Below, piece by piece: positions 7,830 to 15,452 of a stretch of DNA of 40,735 nucleotides. Source of the stretch: an uncultured Lachnospiraceae bacterium (GTDB lineage: Bacteria > Bacillota > Clostridia > Lachnospirales > Lachnospiraceae). The position numbers were made by a program, and so were the translations under genes. The stretch spans positions 1 to 40,735 of the forward strand of contig CALEFO010000022.1 in assembly GCA_937877165.1 (NCBI GenBank), given 5' to 3'. Under the pieces are notes generated by a model, which saw nothing but the letters and a program-made list of their open reading frames with translations, made no database searches and was not told where the DNA came from. How positions within the stretch are numbered: position 1 is the stretch's first letter; the number at the start of each line of letters is the position of its first letter.

Positions 7830-8819
7830 CTATCTTGCCGCTACCTTAAGTCCTAGCTTTGCGGCCACGCCGAAATAACCGTACATGGTCTCTTTGTCCG
7901 CCAACACGACACTGTAATCCATGCCTGCCGGGAAGGTCAATTCGTACTCGGCTCCTTTATACTCAAACTGAATCGTGAATGCTGTATCATTCCGTTCCGC
8001 CATCTTTTTCAGGAGATAATCGCTGATCGTATAGAGTTTCCCGGAATCATAGGTAAGATTTCCATTCACCGGCGCTGATGTTATCTTTTTGTAGAAGTCA
8101 TGCACCACCGCTGCATTTCGTGAAATAGGATGAGATGCCCTTACCGCGCCGCATCCTGTGCACCGGTATTCTTCCAGACCTTCGGCATCCAATGTTGGCT
8201 CTTTTGCAACTGTCCACTGAAAATCACAGGTATGGCTTTCTATATGATCCTTCTTCGAAGAAGCGTTCCCGGTCGATGCAGCAGTGTCTCCCTTCGATGG
8301 AATATTTCCCGCGTTTTCTCCTCCCGGCGTATTTTCACCGGATCCGCTCTCTCCCGGTTCGCTTTCGCCCGGTCTGCTCTCTCCCGGAATGTCCCCGCCG
8401 GATTCCTCATCCTTTACTACGTCAATGAAAAATATCCACTCATCCGAAGAATAGGCATACACCTTCGAATCGCGGTATTTGTATTTACTGTATTTGTATC
8501 CCGTCGGGTCATTGCGAAACTGCTTTTCCAAAAGGGTAACTTTTATGCCGCCTGGAACATAATCAGCAAACATAAGTGCTCCTTCGTTTTTTCCAGGATC
8601 TACGCAATATACGCACACTTCTTTGATCTGCTTTTCCAACTGCTCATTCAACCGGAATACGATGGTATCTCCCGCATAGAGCATGTCACCCTTCTTCAGG
8701 CTGCTCTCCTCAAGCGTTCTTCCTTCCGCTCTTACCTCTATTCCTATGCCACTCCCTATACCGGCTGACATAAAAAGTGCCACTACCAGTGTTAAAAACA
8801 CTCTCCATCCTTTTCTCAT
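7830..8819 (-). CDS. Exported protein with a PGES linker and a Cys-pair wall-type domain
   Basis: Residues 1-31 form a signal peptide (basic MRKGWR, then a long hydrophobic run ending before VRAEG). An N-terminal beta-rich domain of about 115 residues follows, then a low-complexity linker with repeated PGES/PGEN units (GESRPGESEPGESGSGEN). Next comes a short module beginning HTCDFQWTV and containing EEYRCTGCGAV, a Cys-containing segment common in Lachnospiraceae surface proteins. The last roughly 90 residues are a small domain of unknown function. There is no LPXTG motif. ATG 8819 is preferred over an in-frame ATG at 8828, because AAGGGGA is nine bases ahead of the former and touches the latter. 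Export is well supported; the role is unknown. Confidence 0.75.
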   Translation of the reverse strand: MRKGWRVFLTLVVALFMSAGIGSGIGIEVRAEGRTLEESSLKKGDMLYAGDTIVFRLNEQLEKQIKEVCVYCVDPGKNEGALMFADYVPGGIKVTLLEKQFRNDPTGYKYSKYKYRDSKVYAYSSDEWIFFIDVVKDEESGGDIPGESRPGESEPGESGSGENTPGGENAGNIPSKGDTAASTGNASSKKDHIESHTCDFQWTVAKEPTLDAEGLEEYRCTGCGAVRASHPISRNAAVVHDFYKKITSAPVNGNLTYDSGKLYTISDYLLKKMAERNDTAFTIQFEYKGAEYELTFPAGMDYSVVLADKETMYGYFGVAAKLGLKVAAR

Positions 8820-9122
8820 AATCACCATTCCCCTTGTTTTTCATTACAAATCGAATGCCGTGCAAATTTCTTTTAAGAAAATATTACCTTTTTTATGTTT
8901 TCTTCGTCAATGCCACTCCATGTACAATATTTCTCGTATTTTTTGTTGTTTTCCGACAGTTCAGAAACTGTTCATGGCGATATGATGTATTTTTTCAAAC
9001 AGCCGTTTGATTGTCGAGCATCGCCCGCCTGCTATGTAATCAGAAATTCTGTTCTGATCCGCCACTCCGTCTCCTGCACACATAAAACACTTCTTGTTTT
9101 TCGGATTGCCGGCAACGCAAAA
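8820..9122. other. A+T-rich gap without a recognised gene
   Basis: This gap lies between the exported-protein start and the LysR terminator. It must contain the exported gene's promoter on the minus strand. Short frames here lack ribosome sites and family resemblance. I see no RNA gene and no repeat. Confidence 0.5.
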
Positions 9123-9149
9123 CAGGCAGCCCGCACTGCGGACTGCCTG
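9123..9149 (-). terminator. Hairpin terminator downstream of the LysR gene
   Basis: CAGGCAG (9123-9129) and CTGCCTG (9143-9149) pair, with further pairing of CCGCA and TGCGG inside. The minus-strand side is followed by TTTTGCG. It lies about 90 bases after the LysR stop. Confidence 0.7.
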
Positions 9150-9235
9150 CAACCTTCCTCTATATGAAGCTTTTCTATTTCACGTTATGTGATGCGCATC
9201 AACACCCGCCGGGCCATGCGCCGGCACACATCTTT

Positions 9236-10189
9236 TTACAGAATCTCCGCACCCTCCGGAATCTGGAATTCGTGCTCCTTGACCTGGAATCGCTTGGAGT
9301 GGATGCGATCCTCCTCCATGAAATCCGACACATAGTTGAGGAATTCCTGTACCAGCGGGCTGAGTCTCTGCTCCTTCGGCCAGACCAACACGTATTCTAC
9401 ATACTTTGCCGGCTCCGTGATCACCTTGGAGACCACATGCACATTCGGAGTATAGGTCGTCTGCGGGAAAATACTAATTCCCACGTTCTGCTCCGTCAGA
9501 GCCACCGCGTCGATGTAATTCGACATCTCACAGATGATATCCGGCTCTCTCCCGATACCCTCGAACCACTTCATGATCGCCTCAATGCGGGAGCTTCTGC
9601 GCGGAACGATCAGCGGATAATCCGCGAGCTGCTCCAGCGTGACAAAGCTGCCCTCCTGCGCCGCCAGCGGGTGGTCCTTCGGAATAATGGCAATCCACGG
9701 CTCCTTGCCAATGACAATGCTGCCCAGATGTTCATTGTCAAACGGATAAGCAATGACCGCCAGATCCGACAGGCCTCTTGCCAGATGCTCCAGAACATCA
9801 TCTGAGCTTCCGTTCCACATCTGATATTTTACCATCGGGTACTCTTCCCGGAATCCCGCGATAAACCGTGCCGCAATGTAAGGTGCCCGGCCTTCCACCA
9901 TGCCGAGAGAAATCGTTCCAGACAGGCCGCTTTCCATATGGGCCAGATCTGCTCTTGTCTTGTCCGCAAGAGACAGCATCTGGTTCGTCCGGTGCAGAAG
10001 CAGGCTCCCCGCCTCCGTCAGCTGCAGGTGACGCTTCCCGCGGATGAACAGCTGCACGCCAAGATCATCCTCCAGCGACTTGATCTGATTCGACAGCGGC
10101 GGCTGGCTCATATTCAGCTTCTCGGCCGCCCTGGTAAAATTCAGTTCCTGTGCCACCACGGTAAAATATTTCAGTGAGCGAAAATCCAT
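9236..10189 (-). CDS. LysR-family transcriptional regulator
   Basis: The 317-aa protein begins with the classic winged helix-turn-helix: LKYFTVVAQELNFTRAAEKL, then SQPPLSNQIKSLEDDLGVQLF (residues about 29-49). A linker helix (LLHRTNQMLSLADKT) and a periplasmic-binding-like effector domain from about residue 90 follow. GGAGGGAG lies at normal distance before ATG 10189. LysR genes often face their target, but here the upstream neighbour runs in the same direction, so the target and co-inducer are not indicated. Its own terminator lies at 9.12-9.15 kb. Confidence 0.92.
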   Translation of the reverse strand: MDFRSLKYFTVVAQELNFTRAAEKLNMSQPPLSNQIKSLEDDLGVQLFIRGKRHLQLTEAGSLLLHRTNQMLSLADKTRADLAHMESGLSGTISLGMVEGRAPYIAARFIAGFREEYPMVKYQMWNGSSDDVLEHLARGLSDLAVIAYPFDNEHLGSIVIGKEPWIAIIPKDHPLAAQEGSFVTLEQLADYPLIVPRRSSRIEAIMKWFEGIGREPDIICEMSNYIDAVALTEQNVGISIFPQTTYTPNVHVVSKVITEPAKYVEYVLVWPKEQRLSPLVQEFLNYVSDFMEEDRIHSKRFQVKEHEFQIPEGAEIL

Positions 10190-10316
10190 AACTGCTCCCT
10201 CCTGCAGAGTTTTCTCTTTCTCACATGTCCGTCAAGGACTTGCGGCTCCCACCATGCGAATCCAGCAGATCCGCAGTCCTTCTCTGCACACCTGCCACAG
10301 GTCCTGCTGTATGGCC

Positions 10317-11576
10317 CTACTGGATCACCTGCAGAATGCACTGGGCTATGTACTTCATTCCCGCATTGTTCGGATGCTGTGCCACAGCCGCCTTGCTGCA
10401 GGTATGCCCGATTCCGTTGGCATCGTAAGCAAGTTCATTTCCAAAGACATACGGCGAGCCGGATGCCGTCACATACGGGTCCACGGAAACCGCGGACAAA
10501 TCCACATAGGCAAGACCATATGCCGCCGCGCACTGCTTCTTCACCGTCTCTTCCACGGCATTATTCCAGAAATTTCCGACCAGAACGATCTGTGCATTCG
10601 GGGCTTTGGCACGAATATATTGTATCAGAGCCGGGAAATCCGCCGCAAATCCGTTTGCGTCCGGAATGGCGTTCTCTCCGAGCTGAATCGTAACCAGCTC
10701 CAGCTCCGGTGACAGATACGGATCGAGCAGATACAAAACCTCCGCCCTTTTGCCGAAATTGATTTCCCAGATGGCGTAGTTGAACGCCGCGCTGTTATAG
10801 GCTTTTCCCTTTGCCGCGCAGGATGCCGCCAACACGGAAGACACCTGATGATAGTAATCATTCTGCTGCGTAGTTGCGCCCATGCCCATTGCATCCGGCC
10901 AGTAGCTCTGCCTCGGGTGCATGGTAATGCTGTTGCCAATCGCAAGGTAATCGTAGCCGTTTCCCGGGCTCCAGGATCCGCTGGTGATCACCAGAATCAG
11001 ATACTGATGATCCGATGCCGTAAGCACTGGAACAGTCATGGATACCGCATCCGTGCCCACCGCAGTCGGAACCTTATAGTAGACTCCGCATCCGGTGTCG
11101 TAGAATGCCTGCAGGCTCTCGCCCGTGCGCAGTGTCCTTCCCGCCATCGCATTTTTCAGAGTCATCTGGATCAGAGCTGTATGGGTTCCATCCGCCCTTC
11201 CTCCGTCCGGGATGCGGAACGACACACTCCAGATACTTGCCCTCTCCTGGCCGCCCGCCATACTCATATAACGGATGCCTGCGTCGCTCTCTTTTGCTCC
11301 TGCGTAATTGATGATCCTCGTGCGGTCATTGTTCAGCACATCGAACAGACCCTGCTGCACGGCATCTGCCGCATCATCTGCAAGGAGCCGGACTCCGGCG
11401 GAATAGGACGCCACTTTGACTGACTGTACCGCAGATTTCGCATGCTTGTCCCCCGCTGAGGCCAGCCTTTTTTTCCCGGCAGCCGCCTCTGCAGAAATGC
11501 CGCATACTGTCCCAAGGGTCAGCACCGCAGCAAGACATGCTGCTGCCAGCCCGATGAATTGTTTTCTTCTGAACAT
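10317..11576 (-). CDS. Secreted SGNH/GDSL-type hydrolase
   Basis: The 419-aa preprotein starts MFRRKQF with a signal peptide ending near residue 33. A beta-rich domain of about 150 residues precedes a C-terminal SGNH hydrolase domain. The nucleophile block is LAIGNSITMH (Ser216, with Asn in place of the usual Asp), followed by WPDAMGMGATTQQNDY. The third block is QLGEN and the catalytic histidine block is HPNNAGM (His401). Such enzymes remove acyl groups from glycans or lipids outside the cell. ATG 11576 has AGGAGA nine bases upstream and directly precedes the signal peptide; the frame stays open further 5' but without a leader sequence. It stands alone between the LysR gene and tRNA-Val. Confidence 0.8.
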   Translation of the reverse strand: MFRRKQFIGLAAACLAAVLTLGTVCGISAEAAAGKKRLASAGDKHAKSAVQSVKVASYSAGVRLLADDAADAVQQGLFDVLNNDRTRIINYAGAKESDAGIRYMSMAGGQERASIWSVSFRIPDGGRADGTHTALIQMTLKNAMAGRTLRTGESLQAFYDTGCGVYYKVPTAVGTDAVSMTVPVLTASDHQYLILVITSGSWSPGNGYDYLAIGNSITMHPRQSYWPDAMGMGATTQQNDYYHQVSSVLAASCAAKGKAYNSAAFNYAIWEINFGKRAEVLYLLDPYLSPELELVTIQLGENAIPDANGFAADFPALIQYIRAKAPNAQIVLVGNFWNNAVEETVKKQCAAAYGLAYVDLSAVSVDPYVTASGSPYVFGNELAYDANGIGHTCSKAAVAQHPNNAGMKYIAQCILQVIQ

Positions 11577-11661
11577 ATATGGATTTCTCCTGATGGTTTC
11601 CCATCGAAATTGTTTTGCAGGATTCTCGCAAAAAAGTATATGCACTTTCGAGAGTCTGATG

Positions 11662-11667
11662 TATAAT
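11662..11667 (+). promoter_or_regulatory. -10 box of the tRNA-Val promoter
   Basis: A perfect TATAAT lies 42 bases ahead of the tRNA. The -35 region (TATGCA at 17-bp spacing) is poor, so only the -10 element is claimed. Confidence 0.5.
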
Positions 11668-11709
11668 ACCAATGTTCGCACGATTTCCGGCAGGTGCGTA
11701 CAGTCAGAT

Positions 11710-11782
11710 GGGATGGTAGCTCAGCCGGGAGAGCGTCCGCCTCACACGCGGGAGGTCACGGGTTCGAGCCCCGTCCACCCCA
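11710..11782 (+). tRNA. tRNA-Val (anticodon CAC)
   Basis: The 73-base cloverleaf has T8-A9, a GCTC/GAGC D stem, an anticodon loop CTCACAC giving CAC, an ACGGG/CCCGT T stem and a TTCGAGC loop. The acceptor arms GGGATGG and CCACCCC pair except at 4-69, which is A opposite C. The discriminator is A and no CCA is encoded. A dedicated hairpin terminator follows. The gene is monocistronic. Confidence 0.9.
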
Positions 11783-11793
11783 TTTCGTTGGAA

Positions 11794-11838
11794 GCCTTAC
11801 AAATCTTGTAAAATCAAGGTTTGTGAGGCTTTTCTTTT
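11794..11838 (+). terminator. Terminator of the tRNA-Val transcript
   Basis: A 15-bp stem with G-T wobbles, GCCTTACAAATCTTG against CAAGGTTTGTGAGGC (11794-11829), is followed by TTTTCTTTT. Confidence 0.85.
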
Positions 11839-11917
11839 CGTTTCCTCCACCGTGCGATGTGGTCTATCGTGGTCTGTCATAAGTCTGGAGCCCGCAGCAT
11901 CCCTTTGCCGCTTCTTT

Positions 11918-12325
11918 TTAGTATTTCTTCCGCATCGTGAGGATATTCTGTCCATCCTGATAGTCATAGAGCACAGCATCCATGTTCTTCCGTACCAGAA
12001 AAATGCCGAGTCCGCCAACCTCCCGTTCCTTCGAGGAAAGTGACAGATCCGGTGCCGACTCCTCCAGCGGATTGAACGGAATTCCCTGATCCAGCAGGCG
12101 AAGCTCCAGGATCCGCTGCTCTTCATCCACGGAAAGCTCCAGCGTCACCTCGCCCTCTGCGCCCGGATATGCATAATGCGCCACATTGACGTAGGCTTCC
12201 TCCAGAGCAAGCTCTGCCTGCAGCAGTATCCTGGGAGACACCAGCTCCCCCAGCCCGCTGTCCAGAAAAGCCGTCGCCTTCTCCAGATTGTCCATGGCTG
12301 CTCCCATGGTCAGCTGCCTGTGCAT
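11918..12325 (-). CDS. Anti-sigma-factor-type ATP-binding protein (RsbW/SpoIIAB-like)
   Basis: The 135-aa GHKL ATPase-fold protein has the N box ELALEEAYVNVAHYA (residues about 39-53), a G1-type DQGIPFNPL and a G2-type GGLGIFLV. This is the pattern of serine-protein-kinase anti-sigma factors, which sequester a sigma factor or phosphorylate a STAS partner. AAGGTGAG precedes the ATG. It starts 11 bp after a STAS-domain gene, the expected partner pair. No sigma factor or PP2C phosphatase is encoded next to it, so the output of the switch is not local. Confidence 0.85.
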   Translation of the reverse strand: MHRQLTMGAAMDNLEKATAFLDSGLGELVSPRILLQAELALEEAYVNVAHYAYPGAEGEVTLELSVDEEQRILELRLLDQGIPFNPLEESAPDLSLSSKEREVGGLGIFLVRKNMDAVLYDYQDGQNILTMRKKY

Positions 12326-12336
12326 AGATTCTCACC

Positions 12337-12633
12337 TTACTCAATGGTCATGATATCCGAAAAGCCGGTGATATCGAACACATCCTTCACCTCACTGGAG
12401 GCGTGCACAATCTTCATGCTGCCCTGCTTGTTCATAATCTTCTGGGCAGACAGAACCACACGCAGTCCCGCCGAAGAGATGTATTCCAGCCAGCCAAAAT
12501 CCAGAATCAGCTCTGTAATGCCGTCCAATGCGCCTTTTAATTCCTTTTCCAGCGTAGGGGCCGTCATGGTATCCAGTCTTCCCTCTACGGAAACGGTAAG
12601 CTTTGCGCCCTCTTTTTTCTTCTCAATTTCCAT
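12337..12633 (-). CDS. STAS-domain anti-sigma factor antagonist
   Basis: The 98-aa single-domain protein has the STAS core LTVSVEGRLDTMTAP and the phospho-acceptor block LEYISSAGLRVV (Ser53/Ser54). In this family the unphosphorylated form binds the anti-sigma factor and releases the sigma factor. ATG 12633 is chosen because GAGG lies eight bases ahead and the domain starts at once; the longer open frame to 12747 would overlap the exporter gene and has no leader sequence. It is co-transcribed with the downstream kinase-type gene, and possibly with the exporter genes 110 bp upstream. Confidence 0.88.
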   Translation of the reverse strand: MEIEKKKEGAKLTVSVEGRLDTMTAPTLEKELKGALDGITELILDFGWLEYISSAGLRVVLSAQKIMNKQGSMKIVHASSEVKDVFDITGFSDIMTIE

Positions 12634-12743
12634 CGTAGCATCCTCTCCTGCCGTCTTATTCTCACGGATCTGCCCATACGGCTTCTCCGGCACTCTGCTT
12701 TTTTGTGCTGCAGCTGTTTCAGGCCGCATGCAAAGGTATTGTA

Positions 12744-13193
12744 TCATATTCCTTCGGCATGCCGCGCCGCCTTTCTGGAAAAATCACACATTGCCCAGAC
12801 GATGCTCATTCCCGCTGCAATCCCGAGTGCAACCGCAAAGGTCTGCAGGCCGTAGGAAAGCGCCTCCTTCGCCTGTCCCCTTGCTGCATTCAGCATACAG
12901 TAATACAGGCTGCTCCCCGGAATCAGAGGGATCTCCGACAGGGCAAAAAAAGGTGTGGACGGTGCCTTACAGATTCGCGCAAGAATTTCCGCATACAGGG
13001 CCGCTGCCACACTCGCCGCAAGGCTCGGCACAAACATCCCGTGAAAAACCTGCCTGCTTCCCAGATAGCTCAGCCAGCACAGAACGCCGCCGACTGCAAT
13101 CAGTGAAAGATGATCCCGGCGGACACGGAAAATCAGTCCGAAGCCTGCAGATCCCAATCCTGCCATAATCAGCTGAAGTACAATCCGTTCCAT
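12744..13193 (-). CDS. ThrE-family exporter small subunit (YjjB-like, DUF3815)
   Basis: The 149-aa protein is nearly all membrane helices (about four), with SEIPLIPGSSLYY and the polar-aromatic loops typical of the ThrE_2 half of split threonine/serine (or, in E. coli YjjPB, succinate) exporters. ATG 13193 forms a TGATG junction with the upstream stop and has GAGG eight bases ahead; a GTG nine bases further 5' is less likely. It works with the large subunit encoded just upstream. The substrate cannot be read from the sequence. Confidence 0.85.
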   Translation of the reverse strand: MERIVLQLIMAGLGSAGFGLIFRVRRDHLSLIAVGGVLCWLSYLGSRQVFHGMFVPSLAASVAAALYAEILARICKAPSTPFFALSEIPLIPGSSLYYCMLNAARGQAKEALSYGLQTFAVALGIAAGMSIVWAMCDFSRKAARHAEGI

Positions 13194-13990
13194 CACATCC
13201 ACCTCGCAATGCCCAGTGCACTCATGACACCCAGTACCAGAATTCCTGCAAGAAGGATCGCCTGAATCAGCCGCAGTGCTCCGGAAATCGTATCTCCCAG
13301 AAGAAAATCGCGAATGGCATTCGTAATCATGATGCCCGGAATCAGCAGCATGATGTCGCCAATCATCACCTGATCCACATGCAGGCCCGGGAAAATTCGC
13401 CCTGCCGCGCTGACCAGAAGTCCCATCAGAAAAGAAGCAAGGAAGGTATAAACCGTATCATTCATGCAAATCGGCGCAAAATAAACCTGCAGACACCAGA
13501 CCAGCAGCCCTCCCATCGCCGCAATCGCACCGTCCCTGGCATCGCCGCCGAAGAAAATGGCAAATGCGCCTGCCGCAATCATACATCCGGCAAGAAGCTC
13601 CTTTTTTCCAACATGCTGTGCCGTAATGGCTTCCAATCTGGTCCGGAGCTCCTCCACAGAAAACGGATGACCACAGTAATCTCTGCTGAGCTCATTGATG
13701 TCATCCAATCTTGTAAAATCATTGGAGTTCGCCGTACGCACTCTTCTCGTCTGTGTCCGGATGGTGCCATCCGGCATCTCCATCGTAATGACAATGCTGG
13801 ATGGAATCACAAAAACATTCATGTCCTTTGCTCCATAGGCATATCCCATCCGCCGCAGCGTATCTTCCGCTCTGTAAATTTCTGCGCCGCTCCCAAGGAG
13901 GGCCTCTCCCATATCAAGAAGCGCCGGAAGGAAACGATCCCTTGCCGATGGAGCTTTGCTGTCTTCGTTCTGTCTTCTTTGTTCTGTCAT
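13193..13990 (-). CDS. ThrE-family exporter large subunit (YjjP-like, DUF1212)
   Basis: The 265-aa protein has the DUF1212 soluble N-terminal part (LLDMGEALLGSGAEIYRAED, then NVFVIPSSIVITM and RVRTANSNDFTRLDDIN), followed by about five membrane helices with FPGLHVDQVMIGDIMLLIPG. Together with the coupled small subunit it makes a complete exporter of amino acids or small dicarboxylates. The start is supported by the family N-terminus; the ribosome site is poor. A copy of the interspersed hairpin repeat lies about 45 bases upstream. Confidence 0.87.
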   Translation of the reverse strand: MTEQRRQNEDSKAPSARDRFLPALLDMGEALLGSGAEIYRAEDTLRRMGYAYGAKDMNVFVIPSSIVITMEMPDGTIRTQTRRVRTANSNDFTRLDDINELSRDYCGHPFSVEELRTRLEAITAQHVGKKELLAGCMIAAGAFAIFFGGDARDGAIAAMGGLLVWCLQVYFAPICMNDTVYTFLASFLMGLLVSAAGRIFPGLHVDQVMIGDIMLLIPGIMITNAIRDFLLGDTISGALRLIQAILLAGILVLGVMSALGIARWM

Positions 13991-14032
13991 GCCCTGGCTT
14001 CATTCTCCTGTCTCATTCGCCTGCAGTCTTAT

Positions 14033-14100
14033 ACCTCGCTGAGGCAAAACCGCGAAGGCGGTTTTGCCGAATGCGGCAGTCGGTGCATCTGCAGACAGCA
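14033..14100. repeat. Interspersed hairpin repeat, copy 1 (incomplete)
   Basis: The copy starts ACCTCGCTGAGG and contains the perfect 11-bp stem GGCAAAACCGC-GAAG-GCGGTTTTGCC (hairpin A), then GAATGCGGCAGTCGGTGC, where it departs from the other copies. Hairpins B and C are decayed or missing. It lies between the divergent exporter and epimerase genes. Confidence 0.75.
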
Positions 14101-14165
14101 ACAACTTATCACAAGGGAAAACGTCTGCAAAGCCTTTTTCTGCCTGCACAGACTCTGCACTCCTG

Positions 14166-14174
14166 TGCTATGAT
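14166..14174 (+). promoter_or_regulatory. Extended -10 promoter of the epimerase gene
   Basis: TGC followed by TATGAT is an extended -10 element about 49 bases ahead of the ATG. There is no good -35, as is usual for this promoter type. Confidence 0.45.
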
Positions 14175-14222
14175 GAAGTGCAGTGATTTTCAAATTCATT
14201 CAAGAAAGGAAAGACTTCTGCC

Positions 14223-15320
14223 ATGAAGATTACGAAGGTAAGGCTCGGCACCATTTCCGTCCCGCTTCGCGTGCCGTTCAAAACCGCGCTGCGCCGCGTG
14301 GATGCCGTCAATGACGTCATCGTAGAAATTCTCACTGATACTGGTGAAAAGGGCTATGGAGAGGCTCCGCCGACCGGTGTCATCACAGGCGATACCACCG
14401 GTGCCATCATCGGGGCAATTCAGGATCACATTGCGCCCAAGCTGATCGGTCTTAATATCGATTGCTTCGAGGATGTCATTCAGACCGTCCAGAGCGCCAT
14501 TGTGCACAACACCTCCGCCAAGGCCGCTGTGGATATGGCCTTGTATGATCTTTACGGACAGCTGTATCACATCCCGGTTTACAAGCTCCTCGGCGGTGCA
14601 AGAAAAACCATTACAACCGACATCACCATCAGTGTCAATTCTCCGGAGGAAATGGCCCGTGATGCCCGTGACGCAGTTGCACGCGGCTATGACACCCTGA
14701 AGACAAAGGTCGGCATTGATCCCTCGCTGGATGTGGAACGCCTTGCCGCAGTCCGTGAGGCTGCAGGCCCGGATATCCGGATCCGGATTGATGCCAACCA
14801 GGCCTGGACACCGAAGCAGGCAGTCCGCATTCTGGACCAGATGGAGGAAAAGGGGCTCGGACTGGAGCTCGTGGAGCAGCCGGTCAAGGGAACGGATTTT
14901 GATGGTCTGAAATACGTCACCGAGAACAGCTTCGTACCTGTTCTTGCGGATGAGGCCGTCTTCAGCCCGGAGGATGCTCTGCGCATCATGCAGCATCACG
15001 CTGCGGATATGATCAACATCAAGCTGATGAAGTGCGGCGGTCTGTACAATGCACAGAAGATTCTCGCCGCCGCGGAGGTCTACGGCATGGAGTGCATGCT
15101 CGGCTGTATGCTGGAGGCCAAGGTTTCCGTCAATGCCGCCGTTGAGCTTGCCTGTGCGAAGCAGATCATCACCCGCATTGATCTGGACGGCCCGGTTCTG
15201 TGCCGCGAGGATCCGATCCTCGGCGGTGCTGTTTTCCAGGAGAAGGACATCACCGTCAGCGACGATCCGGGCCTTGGCATCCGCGGCTTTGAGGCTGGGC
15301 GGCTTGTCTACCTTGACTAA
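14223..15320 (+). CDS. Dipeptide epimerase (L-Ala-D/L-Glu epimerase type, enolase superfamily)
   Basis: The 365-aa enzyme has the muconate-cycloisomerase-subgroup pattern. The acid/base lysines are KTK (Lys160, Lys162) and Lys267 in INIKLMK. Metal ligands are Asp190 (RIDANQAW), Glu218 (VEQPV) and Asp243 (LADEA). A DLD motif (Asp320-Asp322) near the C-terminus is the signature that binds the dipeptide amino group in Ala-Glu epimerases. It probably epimerises L-Ala-D-Glu from peptidoglycan turnover, though other dipeptides are possible. AAAGGA lies upstream at a slightly long distance. It is a single-gene transcript ending at a strong hairpin. Confidence 0.88.
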   Translation: MKITKVRLGTISVPLRVPFKTALRRVDAVNDVIVEILTDTGEKGYGEAPPTGVITGDTTGAIIGAIQDHIAPKLIGLNIDCFEDVIQTVQSAIVHNTSAKAAVDMALYDLYGQLYHIPVYKLLGGARKTITTDITISVNSPEEMARDARDAVARGYDTLKTKVGIDPSLDVERLAAVREAAGPDIRIRIDANQAWTPKQAVRILDQMEEKGLGLELVEQPVKGTDFDGLKYVTENSFVPVLADEAVFSPEDALRIMQHHAADMINIKLMKCGGLYNAQKILAAAEVYGMECMLGCMLEAKVSVNAAVELACAKQIITRIDLDGPVLCREDPILGGAVFQEKDITVSDDPGLGIRGFEAGRLVYLD

Positions 15321-15401
15321 GGCATAGATCTCCCCCTTCGGACTGCTGGAGGAACTTTCCGGTGTGTCCTGCCGGGTGTCCTTGCATACACCGCACACAA
15401 A

Positions 15402-15441
15402 AGCAGGAGGAGGAATCCTGTTTGGGGTTCCTCCTCTTGCT
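15402..15441 (-). terminator. Terminator between the convergent epimerase and SGNH genes
   Basis: A 14-bp stem, AGCAGGAGGAGGAA against TTCCTCCTCTTGCT with one wobble. On the minus strand it is followed by TTTTGTGT. It may serve both directions. Confidence 0.8.
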
Positions 15442-15452
15442 GTATCTTACAG

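Noticed and set aside
8330..8410. Short tandem repeats.
   Set aside because: They encode the PGES-type linker of the exported protein, in frame. They are not a CRISPR array or an intergenic repeat.
8961..9152. A 63-codon Cys-containing frame in the gap before the LysR terminator.
   Set aside because: It starts at TTG inside the terminator hairpin, with no ribosome site and no family resemblance.
14196..15398. A 400-codon open frame on the minus strand.
   Set aside because: It is antisense to the dipeptide epimerase gene, with no family resemblance and no ribosome site.
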